Shown here: in pieces, positions 28,657-37,241 of the stretch | How the letters are laid out: every line of letters starts with the position of its first letter | Position numbering within the stretch: position 1 is the first letter of the stretch | Assembly: GCF_001693275.1 (NCBI RefSeq) | Contig: NZ_CP016477.1 | Coordinates: forward strand, 186,001 to 250,000 | Length of the DNA stretch: 64,000 nucleotides | Direction: 5' to 3' | Origin: Picosynechococcus sp. PCC 7117 | GTDB taxonomy: Bacteria > Cyanobacteriota > Cyanobacteriia > Cyanobacteriales > MRBY01 | Notes under the pieces: model-generated | Told to the model about the DNA's origin: nothing | Databases searched by the model: none | What the model saw: the letters and a program-made list of their open reading frames with translations, nothing else | Program-made: the position numbers and the translations under genes

Positions 28657-29703
28657 ATGGATTTAACCTGCCCGCTTCCCTTACAAAATACTTCCCATGT
28701 ACTGTTAGCCCATGGCGGCGGTGGCAAACTGATGCAAGACCTCATCGACAAAATGTTTGCCACGGTCTTTGGTGAGCCTTGCACGAGCCATGATGCGGCG
28801 GCCTTACCCGTATCGGCGGAGAAACTCGCGTTTACGACGGATTCCTATGTGGTGCAGCCCCTCTTTTTTCCGGGGGGAGACATTGGCAAATTAGCGATTT
28901 ACGGCACGGTGAATGATCTGGCGATGGCGGGAGCGCGTCCCTTGTACCTTAGTGTGGGCTTTATTTTAGAAGAAGGCTTACCCTTAGAAACCCTCTGGCG
29001 GGTGGTGGTCTCGATGCAGCAGGCGGCCCAGGTCGTCGGCGTACAGATCGTCACGGGGGATACGAAGGTGGTGGAGCGGGGTAAGGGAGATGGTCTGTTT
29101 ATCAACACATCAGGCATTGGCATTATTGAATCTGGGCTTAATATTCAACCGAAGGCGATCGCCCCTGGGGATGCGATTTTAGTCAGCGGAGATCTCGGTC
29201 GCCATGGCATCGCGATTATGGCCCAGCGGGAAGGGTTAGCCTTTGAAAGTCCCATTGAAAGTGACTGTGCTCCCTTGGTGGAGCCGGTACAGGCTTTGTT
29301 AAAAGCGGGAATTGAGATTCATTGTTTACGGGATATCACGCGGGGCGGGCTAGGGGCGGTCTTGAATGAGTTGGCGATCGCCGCTGGATATCAGTTTAAA
29401 GTCCATGGCAATCAAATTCCTGTAATTGAAGCGGTGCGCGGGGCTTGTGAAATTTTTGGCTTTGACCCGGTACATATCGCCAATGAGGGCCGCTTTGTGG
29501 CGATTTTGCCAGCAGCAAAGGCGGCGGAAGGCCTAGCGATTTTGCAGCACCACAACCCCAACGCCCGTCAAATTGGTCTCGTGACAACCCAAAACTGTGG
29601 GGAACAACATTTGGCGATCGCCCCCGTGATTGTAGAAAATGATCTGGGGGTAACACGCATTTTAGAACGTCTGAGTGGTGAACAATTACCGCGAATTTGT
29701 TAA
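28657..29703 (+). CDS. hypE: hydrogenase maturation protein HypE
   Basis: A 348-residue HypE. It uses ATP to dehydrate the carbamoyl group on its C-terminal cysteine to a thiocyanate, the source of the CN ligands of the NiFe centre. The AIR-synthase-like fold is shown by AHGGGGKLM near the N terminus (the usual HypE GGGG motif), the [21 protein letters not shown] segment, and the exact HypE ending PRIC with the reactive cysteine as last residue. ATG at 28657 is preferred over upstream TTG at 28609. It precedes hoxE by 293 bases and is separate from the other hyp genes. Confidence 0.95.
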   Translation: MDLTCPLPLQNTSHVLLAHGGGGKLMQDLIDKMFATVFGEPCTSHDAAALPVSAEKLAFTTDSYVVQPLFFPGGDIGKLAIYGTVNDLAMAGARPLYLSVGFILEEGLPLETLWRVVVSMQQAAQVVGVQIVTGDTKVVERGKGDGLFINTSGIGIIESGLNIQPKAIAPGDAILVSGDLGRHGIAIMAQREGLAFESPIESDCAPLVEPVQALLKAGIEIHCLRDITRGGLGAVLNELAIAAGYQFKVHGNQIPVIEAVRGACEIFGFDPVHIANEGRFVAILPAAKAAEGLAILQHHNPNARQIGLVTTQNCGEQHLAIAPVIVENDLGVTRILERLSGEQLPRIC

Positions 29704-29996
29704 GTATTTTTTGTACGTTGATTAAAATTATGAGCTGCCAAATTTTTCCGGAATTAAACAATAAAATAATTGTTTTATAGCGCGATCAAATTTATCTTAA
29801 TTCGCAAAAAGCTGGTGCTAATCTTTATACAATCAAGGTTCGTTTGTAAGACTTAACATTTTAGAGAAAAAGCTTAAATTTTTCTGTAGAATTCTGAGGT
29901 TTCAAGGCGTTTAATTGATCCTTGGGATTAATCCTTTTTAAGATGAAAGCAAAGGCGATCGCCGCCTGATTTTTACTGTCATTTGAGACGATTACC
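29704..29996. other. 293-base region upstream of hoxE
   Basis: No gene was seen. Features are AAACAAT (29756-29762) with ATTGTTT (29769-29775), a short AT-rich hairpin followed by TTTTATAG, which could terminate hypE or act as an operator, and a possible promoter TTGTTT-17-TATCTT (29770-29775 and 29793-29798). Both are weak. LexA- or AbrB-type control of hox genes is known elsewhere, but no clear site is seen here. Confidence 0.4.
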
Positions 29997-30488
29997 ATGG
30001 CCATTTCCCATGCGGTTCCTGCGGATAAACGTTTTCGGGTGCTGGAAGTCGCCATGAAACGGAATCAATATCGCCAAGATACTCTGATCGAGATTCTGCA
30101 CAAGGCCCAGGAAGTCTTTGGTTACCTCGAAGATGAGGTGCTTGAATACGTGGCGCGGGGGTTAAAACTGCCCCTCAGTCGAGTGTACGGGGTGGCGACG
30201 TTTTATCATTTATTTTCTTTAAAGCCGAAAGGAAAACATACCTGTGTCGTCTGTTTGGGGACGGCATGCTATGTGAAAGGCTCCCAAGAACTCCTCGATA
30301 AAATTGATGAAACTCTCCACATTAAACCGGGGGAAACAACCCCTGATGATCAAATTTCTTTGGTGACGGCGCGCTGTATTGGAGCCTGTGGGATTGCGCC
30401 GGCGGTGGTTTATGACGATGAGGTGTGCGGCAAACAGAACGCTGAGCAGGTGATGGCAAGGCTTCAGCAGTTATCTGAAGGAAGTTAA
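29997..30488 (+). CDS. hoxE: bidirectional hydrogenase diaphorase subunit HoxE
   Basis: A 163-residue thioredoxin-like [2Fe-2S] protein of the NuoE family. The four cluster cysteines lie in CLGTACYVKG and CIGACGIAPAV. In the Hox complex HoxE helps pass electrons between the diaphorase (HoxFU) and NAD(P)H or ferredoxin/flavodoxin. ATG at 29997. It opens the operon hoxE-F-U-Y-CBS/CP12-H-W-hypA-B-F-C-D; the following gap of 56 bases to hoxF is short enough for co-transcription. Confidence 0.96.
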   Translation: MAISHAVPADKRFRVLEVAMKRNQYRQDTLIEILHKAQEVFGYLEDEVLEYVARGLKLPLSRVYGVATFYHLFSLKPKGKHTCVVCLGTACYVKGSQELLDKIDETLHIKPGETTPDDQISLVTARCIGACGIAPAVVYDDEVCGKQNAEQVMARLQQLSEGS

Positions 30489-30544
30489 CAGGTATCAGGG
30501 ATCAGGTTTCGGTGTTTTATTTGTAGGCAGGATTTGCGGGAAAG

Positions 30545-32149
30545 ATGACAGATTTAGCGGAATTGTTTGAAATTGCTGAGGCGGAACAGGATAGCCATCG
30601 GAAAATTCAGATTCGCTGTTGTACGGCGGCGGGTTGTATGTCCTCTGGGAGTTTGGCGGTAAAAGAAGAGATTGAGAAACGGATTAAAGAAAAAAATTTG
30701 GGCGATCGCCTGGAGGTGGTTCCCGTCGGTTGCATGAAACTCTGTGGGTTTGCGCCGTTGGTGGATGTGAGCGATGAGACTTGTTTCCAGCAGGTGATGC
30801 CAGAAGTTGCCCCAGAGATCGTCGATGTAGTATTGGGGGAAACGCCCTCGAATAAGCTGGAAATTTGCGATCGCCAAGCGCCATTTTTCACATTACAAAA
30901 ACCCGTGGTGCTGGAAAATAGCGGCAAAATTGACCCCGAACGGATTGAGGCCTATATCGCCCGGGGCGGCTATCGGTCATTGCACCAAGTGCTCGAAGAC
31001 ATGACCCCGATGGCAGTCGTCGAAGAAATCACCCAGAGCGGGCTACGGGGGCGCGGCGGCGGCGGTTATCCCACAGGCTTAAAATGGGCCACTGTCGCGA
31101 AAATGCCGGGGGATCAAAAATATGTCGTCTGTAACGCCGACGAGGGGGATCCGGGGGCATTCATGGATCGGGCGGTGCTCGAAAGTGACCCCCACCGCGT
31201 CCTCGAAGGGATGGCGATCGCCGGCTATGCCGTGGGCGCAAACCACGGATATATTTACATTCGGGCAGAATATCCCCTCGCGATCCAACGCCTCGAAAAA
31301 GCAATCAAACAGGCTAAGAGCAAAGGTTTACTCGGTAGCCAGATTTTTAATTCCCCCTTCAATTTCACCATCGACATCCGCATTGGCGCAGGGGCATTCG
31401 TTTGTGGCGAAGAAACCGCCCTAATTGCCTCCATCGAAGGCGGACGGGGAACCCCCAGACCTAGACCTCCCTACCCCGCCCAGTCCGGACTATGGGGACA
31501 TCCCACCCTAATTAATAATGTCGAAACCTACGCCAACATCGTCCCGATCATCCGTGAAGGGGCAGACTGGTTTAGCAGCATCGGCACCGAAAAAAGCAAA
31601 GGCACAAAAGTCTTTGCCCTCACCGGAAAAGTGAAAAATAATGGCTTAATCGAAGTGCCAATGGGAACCCCTGTCCGACAAATTGTCGAGCAAATGGGCG
31701 GTGGCATCCCCGACGGCGGCACAGTCAAATCCGTCCAAACCGGAGGGCCCTCCGGCGGTTGTATTCCGGCGGACTACCTTGATACGCCTATTGAATATGA
31801 TTCCTTGATCAAACTCGGCACAATGATGGGTTCCGGCGGCATGATCGTCATGGACGAAGCCACTAGCATGGTTGATGTGGCGAAGTTTTACATGGAATTT
31901 TGTCAGTGCGAATCCTGCGGTAAATGTATCCCCTGCCGTGCTGGAACGGTGCAGATGTCGGGACTGTTAAGCAAAATGCTCAAGGGACAGGCTGCCCCCA
32001 AGGATATCGAACTGCTCGAACAACTTTGTCACATGGTCAAGGACGCGAGTTTATGTGGGTTAGGACAGAGTGCGCCCAATCCAATTTTGAGTACCCTGCG
32101 CTATTTCCGCGCGGAATATGATGCCTTCGTGGGGAGTAACGCCGATTAA
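30545..32149 (+). CDS. hoxF: bidirectional hydrogenase NAD(P)-binding diaphorase subunit HoxF
   Basis: A 534-residue NuoF-like subunit. The N-terminal ferredoxin-like part has [11 protein letters not shown] and GCMKLCG (2Fe-2S), the middle holds the FMN/NAD(P)H site ([30 protein letters not shown]), and the C terminus has the [4Fe-4S] motif [13 protein letters not shown] with the fourth cysteine about 40 residues later. The enzyme exchanges electrons with the nicotinamide pool in the cytoplasm or at the membrane. ATG at 30545, with a GGGAAAG-like ribosome site. Confidence 0.97.
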   Translation: MTDLAELFEIAEAEQDSHRKIQIRCCTAAGCMSSGSLAVKEEIEKRIKEKNLGDRLEVVPVGCMKLCGFAPLVDVSDETCFQQVMPEVAPEIVDVVLGETPSNKLEICDRQAPFFTLQKPVVLENSGKIDPERIEAYIARGGYRSLHQVLEDMTPMAVVEEITQSGLRGRGGGGYPTGLKWATVAKMPGDQKYVVCNADEGDPGAFMDRAVLESDPHRVLEGMAIAGYAVGANHGYIYIRAEYPLAIQRLEKAIKQAKSKGLLGSQIFNSPFNFTIDIRIGAGAFVCGEETALIASIEGGRGTPRPRPPYPAQSGLWGHPTLINNVETYANIVPIIREGADWFSSIGTEKSKGTKVFALTGKVKNNGLIEVPMGTPVRQIVEQMGGGIPDGGTVKSVQTGGPSGGCIPADYLDTPIEYDSLIKLGTMMGSGGMIVMDEATSMVDVAKFYMEFCQCESCGKCIPCRAGTVQMSGLLSKMLKGQAAPKDIELLEQLCHMVKDASLCGLGQSAPNPILSTLRYFRAEYDAFVGSNAD

Positions 32150-32219
32150 ATTTCCTCTAAAAATTCAAAGAATTCCATGCAGTCCTTAAAACAAGCATCC
32201 TAAGCAACAAAGCAAAACT

Positions 32220-32936
32220 ATGGCAGTCAACACCTTAACGATAAATGATCAGCTAATCAGCGCCCGTGCTGGGGAAACGATCCTTGAAGCCGCCCGTGAT
32301 GCGGGGATTCACATTCCGACCCTGTGCCATCTGGAGGGGGTGTCCGATGTGGGAGCTTGTCGCCTCTGTCTCGTGGAAATTGAGGGGAGTAATAAACTCC
32401 AGCCCGCCTGTGTGACGGAGGTGATGGAGGGGATGGTTGTCCAGACCCACACAGAAAAATTAGAAGAATATCGTCGGATGACGGTGGAATTGCTCTTCGC
32501 GGAAGGGAACCATGTTTGTGCCGTCTGTGTGGCGAATGGCAATTGTGAGTTGCAGGATATGGCGGTGGAGGTGGGGATGGATCATTCGCGCTTTCCGTAC
32601 CAATATCCAAAACGGGAGGTGGATATTTCCCACAAGCAATTTGGCATTGACCATAATCGCTGTATCCTTTGCACCCGCTGTGTTCGGGTCTGTGATGAGA
32701 TCGAGGGGGCGCACGTCTGGGATGTGGCAAATCGGGGTGGTGAATCGAAAATTGTCTCTGGTTTAAATCAGCCTTGGGGGGCGGTGGATGCCTGTACGAG
32801 TTGTGGCAAATGTGTGGATGCTTGTCCAACGGGATCGATTTTCCGCAAGGGAGCTACAGTAGGCAGTAAACTCGGTGATCGCCAAAAACTCGAATTTTTA
32901 ATTACCGCACGTACAAAAGGGGAGTGGACAAGATAA
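32220..32936 (+). CDS. hoxU: bidirectional hydrogenase diaphorase subunit HoxU
   Basis: A 238-residue NuoG-like iron-sulfur subunit that wires HoxF to HoxY. Cysteine motifs in order: plant-type [2Fe-2S] ([15 protein letters not shown] and a later Cys), the His-Cys3 cluster ([12 protein letters not shown]), and two [4Fe-4S] ferredoxin motifs ([11 protein letters not shown] and [15 protein letters not shown]). The stop overlaps the start of hoxY by one base (TAATG at 32934-32938), implying translational coupling. Confidence 0.97.
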   Translation: MAVNTLTINDQLISARAGETILEAARDAGIHIPTLCHLEGVSDVGACRLCLVEIEGSNKLQPACVTEVMEGMVVQTHTEKLEEYRRMTVELLFAEGNHVCAVCVANGNCELQDMAVEVGMDHSRFPYQYPKREVDISHKQFGIDHNRCILCTRCVRVCDEIEGAHVWDVANRGGESKIVSGLNQPWGAVDACTSCGKCVDACPTGSIFRKGATVGSKLGDRQKLEFLITARTKGEWTR

Positions 32937-33502
32937 TGGCGCAAGAAACCCAAGAAAAAATTCGGTTTGCAACAATTTGGTTGGCGGGTTGTTCCGGTTG
33001 TCACATGTCATTTTTAGACCTCGATGAATTTTTAATTGAGTTGACAAAATATGTGGATGTGGTCTTTAGTCCCGTCGGTTCCGATGTCAAAGATTACCCT
33101 AAAAATGTCGATGTTTGTCTCATTGAAGGGGCTGTTGCTAACCAAGAAAATTTGGAATTATTAGAAAAAGTTCGCCAAAATACAAAGCTATTAATTGCCT
33201 TTGGGGACTGTGCCGTAACGACCAATGTCACGGGCATTCGTAACCAAAAAGGTGATGCCCAAACCATTTTAGAACGGGGCTATAAAGAACTCACTGAAGA
33301 ACACCAATTACCCCAACAAATTACCGGAGGAATTTTGCCGCCCTTATTACCCAGAGTTTTGCCCATCCATGAAGTCGTTGATATCGATTTATTTCTCCCC
33401 GGTTGCCCCCCCGATGCCGACCGAATTAAAGCGGCGATCGCCCCCTTATTAGAAGGAAAATTGCCGGAAATGGAAGGACGAGAAATGATCAAATTCGGCT
33501 AG
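32936..33502 (+). CDS. hoxY: NiFe hydrogenase small subunit HoxY
   Basis: A 188-residue small subunit of group 3d NiFe hydrogenase. It carries the proximal [4Fe-4S] cluster, with cysteines in WLAGCSGCHMSFL, in FGDCAV and in FLPGCPPDADRI. It is truncated relative to uptake-type small subunits, lacking the twin-arginine signal and the extra clusters, which is normal for HoxY. ATG at 32936 overlaps the hoxU stop by one base; the longer GTG frame at 32924 is less likely. Confidence 0.97.
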   Translation: MAQETQEKIRFATIWLAGCSGCHMSFLDLDEFLIELTKYVDVVFSPVGSDVKDYPKNVDVCLIEGAVANQENLELLEKVRQNTKLLIAFGDCAVTTNVTGIRNQKGDAQTILERGYKELTEEHQLPQQITGGILPPLLPRVLPIHEVVDIDLFLPGCPPDADRIKAAIAPLLEGKLPEMEGREMIKFG

Positions 33503-33507
33503 ATTTT

Positions 33508-34152
33508 ATGTCCCAAACATTTGCCATGCTGACTGCCGCCGATATCATGAATCCCAATGTGGTGACCATCAAAGGTTTAGCGACCATTGCCAGTGCCACC
33601 CAATGTATGCGAGTGAATAAAACCCGTGTATTAATAGTTGATCGTCGCCATGTTCACGATGCCTACGGCATTTTGACCGCCACCGATATCGTCAGTAAAG
33701 TGATCGCCTATGGTCGTGATCCAAGGGCAATACGGGTCTATGAAATTATGACCAAACCTTGCATTTTCGTGAGTCCCGATCTGGCGGTTGAATATGTTGC
33801 CCGCCTATTTAGCCAATGGAATTTGCACAGTGCCCCCGTCATGACTGACAAACTTTTAGGGATAATTACCGTTGAAGATTTAATTAGCAAAAGTGATTTT
33901 TTAGAACGTCCCAAAGAACTATTATTTGCCGCAGAAATGCAAGCCGCCATTCAACAAGCAAAATTAATCTGTCAAGAAAAAGGATATGATTCGAGTGACT
34001 GTATTCAAGCATGGGCAATGGTGGAAGAACTACAAGCTGAAACCGCCTACCAACAATCCCAAAAAGTGGACAAAACCGCCCTTGAAGAATATTTAGAAAA
34101 AAATCCAGAAGCCATCGATCATTTAATGGTTGACAATTGGTGTAGTGGTTAA
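33508..34152 (+). CDS. CBS-domain protein with CP12-like C-terminal domain
   Basis: A 214-residue protein. Residues about 8-130 are two CBS domains (TAADIMNPNVVTI, GILTATDIVSKVIAYG; then YEIMTKPCIFVS, GIITVEDLISKSDF), which usually bind adenine nucleotides. Residues about 145-208 resemble CP12: Cys155 and Cys165 with nine residues between, then the core AWAMVEELQAE (168-178; CP12 consensus AWxxVEEL) and LEEYLEKNPEA. The C-terminal Cys pair that CP12 uses against GAPDH is absent (Leu/His there; a lone Cys at 212). CBS-CP12 fusions are known in cyanobacteria. It sits in the hox operon, five bases after hoxY, 78 before hoxH, so redox or energy control of hydrogenase or carbon flow is an inference. 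Confidence 0.85.
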   Translation: MSQTFAMLTAADIMNPNVVTIKGLATIASATQCMRVNKTRVLIVDRRHVHDAYGILTATDIVSKVIAYGRDPRAIRVYEIMTKPCIFVSPDLAVEYVARLFSQWNLHSAPVMTDKLLGIITVEDLISKSDFLERPKELLFAAEMQAAIQQAKLICQEKGYDSSDCIQAWAMVEELQAETAYQQSQKVDKTALEEYLEKNPEAIDHLMVDNWCSG

Positions 34153-34230
34153 CAGTCATAATTCGTTAAAACAAAAACTTTAATCAACACATTTTTAGCG
34201 TCCGTTTGAAAAAGCATCTAGGAGTAAAAA

Positions 34231-35655
34231 ATGTCTAAAACAATCATTATTGATCCCGTAACTCGCATCGAAGGACATGCCAAAATTTCCATTTATCTAG
34301 ATGATCAAGGGGAAGTGAATGAAGCCCGTTTTCATGTAGGGGAATTTCGGGGGTTTGAGAAATTTTGTGAAGGTCGTCCTTTCTGGGAAATGCCCGCCTT
34401 AACTTCCCGAATCTGTGGCATTTGTCCCGTCAGTCACCTAATTGCATCCTCAAAAACAGGGGATCAATTATTAGCTGTAAAAATTCCTGCAGCGGCAGAA
34501 AAATTACGGCGAATGATTAATCTTGCCCAGATTACCCAATCCCATGCCCTCAGTTTTTTCCACCTCAGTAGTCCTGATTTAATCTTTGGTTGGGACGGCG
34601 ATCCAAAGACGAGAAATGTATTTGGTTTAATTGCCGCTGATCCTGATTTAGCACGGGGTGGAATTCGTCTAAGAAAATTTGGACAGGACATTATTAAAAT
34701 CCTTGGGAGCCAAAAAGTTCACCCCGCCTGGTCAATCCCCGGTGGTGTGCGATCATCGCTAACAAAAGAAGGACAAACTTACATTAAAGAGGGTTTATCG
34801 GAAGCAAAAAATACCGTTAAAAATGCCCTGAGTTTATTTAAAAAAATTCTTGACTCCCATCAGGAAGAAGTGGCAGTTTTCGGCAATTTTCCGAGTCTTT
34901 ATCTCGGCTTAGTGGGCGAGTCCGGTGCATGGGAACATTATGGCGGCATTTTGCGAATGATCGATAGCCACGGCAATATTGTGGGCGATCGCCTTGATCC
35001 GAACAATTACCGTGAATTTCTTGGGGAAAAATTACAGGAAGATTCCTACTTAAAATCCCCCTATTACAAACTTTTTGGCGAAACGGGTGTTTACCGCGTC
35101 GGGCCTTTAGCACGGCTAAATATTTGTGAACATTTTGGCACAGAAGCCGCTGATCAAGAACTGATTGAATATCGACAACGGCACGGCAAAATTGTGCAGG
35201 CTTCCTTTGTTTATCACCATGCCAGACTGATTGAAATATTAGGTTCCCTCGAAAGAATTGAGCGGATGATTGATGATCCCGATTTATTTTCTAATCGTTT
35301 ACAAGCAGAGGCGGGGGTCAATCAAACCGAAGCTGTTGGTGTGAGTGAAGCACCACGAGGAACCCTATTTCACCATTATCAAGTGGATGAAAATGGACTG
35401 CTTCAAAAAATTAATTTAGTGATTGCTACGGGACAAAACAATTTTGCGATTAACCGTACTGTGACCCAAATTGCCAAGCATTATATTCATGGTGAAAATG
35501 TCGCCGAAGGTATTTTAAATCGGGTAGAAGCTGGGGTGAGAAATTATGATCCTTGTTTGAGTTGTTCAACCCATGCCGCCGGACAAATGCCGATGATTTT
35601 ACAATTAATTTCCCCTGATGGTTCCATTGTCAAAGAAATTCGTCGTGATAGTTAA
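34231..35655 (+). CDS. hoxH: NiFe hydrogenase large subunit HoxH
   Basis: A 474-residue precursor of the catalytic NiFe subunit. The NiFe ligands are Cys62 and Cys65 in [10 protein letters not shown] near the N terminus, and Cys442 and Cys445 in DPCLSCSTH near the C terminus. After His448 there are 26 extra residues that the endoprotease removes once nickel is in place. The downstream hoxW is the expected protease. ATG at 34231, ribosome site AGGAG. The stop overlaps the hoxW start by one base. Confidence 0.98.
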   Translation: MSKTIIIDPVTRIEGHAKISIYLDDQGEVNEARFHVGEFRGFEKFCEGRPFWEMPALTSRICGICPVSHLIASSKTGDQLLAVKIPAAAEKLRRMINLAQITQSHALSFFHLSSPDLIFGWDGDPKTRNVFGLIAADPDLARGGIRLRKFGQDIIKILGSQKVHPAWSIPGGVRSSLTKEGQTYIKEGLSEAKNTVKNALSLFKKILDSHQEEVAVFGNFPSLYLGLVGESGAWEHYGGILRMIDSHGNIVGDRLDPNNYREFLGEKLQEDSYLKSPYYKLFGETGVYRVGPLARLNICEHFGTEAADQELIEYRQRHGKIVQASFVYHHARLIEILGSLERIERMIDDPDLFSNRLQAEAGVNQTEAVGVSEAPRGTLFHHYQVDENGLLQKINLVIATGQNNFAINRTVTQIAKHYIHGENVAEGILNRVEAGVRNYDPCLSCSTHAAGQMPMILQLISPDGSIVKEIRRDS

Positions 35656-36086
35656 TGAAACAAACTTTAATGATTGGTTACGGCAATACATTACGCTCTG
35701 ATGATGGAGCTGGACAAAAGGTTGCGGAAGCTTTTTTTGATCAGGAAAAGATAAAGGCGATCGCCACCCATCAACTCACCCCTGAATTAGTGGAAGATTT
35801 GTTACAAGTGAAGCAGGTTTACTTTATCGATGCAGCTCCCGTTAAGACCGTAACGATTAAACCTATTCAACGGAGAGATAATGAACACAATTTTGGACAT
35901 TTTATTGACCCCAAAAGCCTTTTGAATTTAGCCCAAGAAATTTATCATTATGTGCCCGATGCTTACTTAGTTTTAATCCCTGCCCAAGATTTTAAACTGG
36001 GGGAAAGCTATTCTGATATAACCCAAAAAGCAATCGAAACAGCGATTCATCTTTTGCAAGAACGACTCACACCATGCATGAAGTAG
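35655..36086 (+). CDS. hoxW: HoxH-specific maturation endopeptidase HoxW
   Basis: A 143-residue member of the hydrogenase maturation protease (HybD/HycI) family. It has the N-terminal GYGNTLRSDDGAG motif, with the nickel-binding Asp, and later hydrophobic strands typical of the fold. It removes the HoxH C-terminal tail after NiFe assembly. It begins at the last base of hoxH and overlaps hypA by 13 bases, so it is translated from the same messenger. Confidence 0.93.
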   Translation: MKQTLMIGYGNTLRSDDGAGQKVAEAFFDQEKIKAIATHQLTPELVEDLLQVKQVYFIDAAPVKTVTIKPIQRRDNEHNFGHFIDPKSLLNLAQEIYHYVPDAYLVLIPAQDFKLGESYSDITQKAIETAIHLLQERLTPCMK

Positions 36087-36415
36087 CCATTATGACAGAA
36101 ACCGTGGCGATCGCCTGTGCCTCAGCCGAGAAACAAAATGCCGCCAAAATTTTAAACTTGACCATGCGAATTGGGGCAATCAGTGGTGTCGTGCCGGAAG
36201 CCCTGAGTTTTGCCTTTGAGGCGGTGGCAGGCGGAACCCTTGCCGAACAGGCTAAACTAACTATTGAAACGGTTCCTGTAACCTGTTATTGCGCCGAATG
36301 CGATCGCCCCTTTACACCCCCCGATTTATTTTATGAATGTCCGTTATGTAGTAGTTTAAGTCAACATATTTTAAGTGGTAAAGAAGTCGAATTAAAATCC
36401 TTAGAGGTGATTTAA
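36074..36415 (+). CDS. hypA: hydrogenase nickel insertion protein HypA
   Basis: A 113-residue HypA, which delivers Ni2+ to HoxH. The N-terminal MHEVAIM holds the nickel-ligand His2 and Glu3, and the zinc-binding pair CYCAEC and CPLCSS has the C-x2-C motifs. A TMRIG strand is the usual fold. It overlaps hoxW by 13 bases and ends three bases before hypB. Confidence 0.95.
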   Translation: MHEVAIMTETVAIACASAEKQNAAKILNLTMRIGAISGVVPEALSFAFEAVAGGTLAEQAKLTIETVPVTCYCAECDRPFTPPDLFYECPLCSSLSQHILSGKEVELKSLEVI

Positions 36416-36418
36416 ATT

Positions 36419-37234
36419 ATGTGTGGAAATTGCGGTTGTAACGCTGTTGAAAAACCTGTGAAAATTCATACCCACGCCCATGATCATTCCCACGGGCATC
36501 ATGACCATCATCACCCCCATGATCATGAACATCACCATAATCATGATGGGAACCATAGCCATGCCATTAATATTAATCAATCTATTTTTGCAAAAAATGA
36601 TCGTCTAGCTGAGCGTAATCGCGGCTATTTTTTAGCGAAAAATTTATTTGTTATTAATGTCGTTTCAAGTCCCGGATCAGGGAAAACGGCATTATTAGAA
36701 CGCACCATTAAGCAATTAAAAAATAAACTGAATTCAGCCGTCATCGTGGGCGATTTAGAAACGGATAACGATGCCCAACGGCTGCGAAAAAATAATATTC
36801 CGATTGCCCAAATTACTACAGGAACACTTTGTCACCTTGATGCGGCAATGGTCTTAAATGCCGCCCAAAAACTTGCCCTTGATGGTGTTAATTTATTAAT
36901 CATTGAAAATGTGGGCAATTTAGTTTGTCCTGCTGCCTATGACCTCGGTGAACATAAAAGGATTGTCCTACTTTCCACAACTGAAGGGGAAGATAAACCC
37001 TTAAAATATCCGACGATGTTTAAGTCCGCTGATGTCGTCATTATTAACAAAATTGATATTGCTGAAGTTGTTGGTTTTGACCGTAATTTGGCATTAGAAA
37101 ATATCAAGAAAATGTGTCCCCAAGCGCAAATTTTTGAGCTATCTGCCCGCACGGGGGAAGGCATGGAAAGCTGGTTAAACTATCTTCAAAGCCAGTATCA
37201 AGACGTTGTTTCCCAAGCTGTAATCACTGTATAA
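36419..37234 (+). CDS. hypB: hydrogenase nickel insertion GTPase HypB
   Basis: A 271-residue HypB with the GTPase core. The N terminus is MCGNCGCN, a metal site, then a histidine-rich block (about residues 17-48, roughly half His) thought to store or bind nickel. Walker A SSPGSGKT is at 83-90, followed by [19 protein letters not shown] and NKIDIAE. The His-rich tract varies in length between species. It works with HypA. Ends eight bases before hypF. Confidence 0.96.
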   Translation: MCGNCGCNAVEKPVKIHTHAHDHSHGHHDHHHPHDHEHHHNHDGNHSHAININQSIFAKNDRLAERNRGYFLAKNLFVINVVSSPGSGKTALLERTIKQLKNKLNSAVIVGDLETDNDAQRLRKNNIPIAQITTGTLCHLDAAMVLNAAQKLALDGVNLLIIENVGNLVCPAAYDLGEHKRIVLLSTTEGEDKPLKYPTMFKSADVVIINKIDIAEVVGFDRNLALENIKKMCPQAQIFELSARTGEGMESWLNYLQSQYQDVVSQAVITV

Positions 37235-37241
37235 ATTACTT

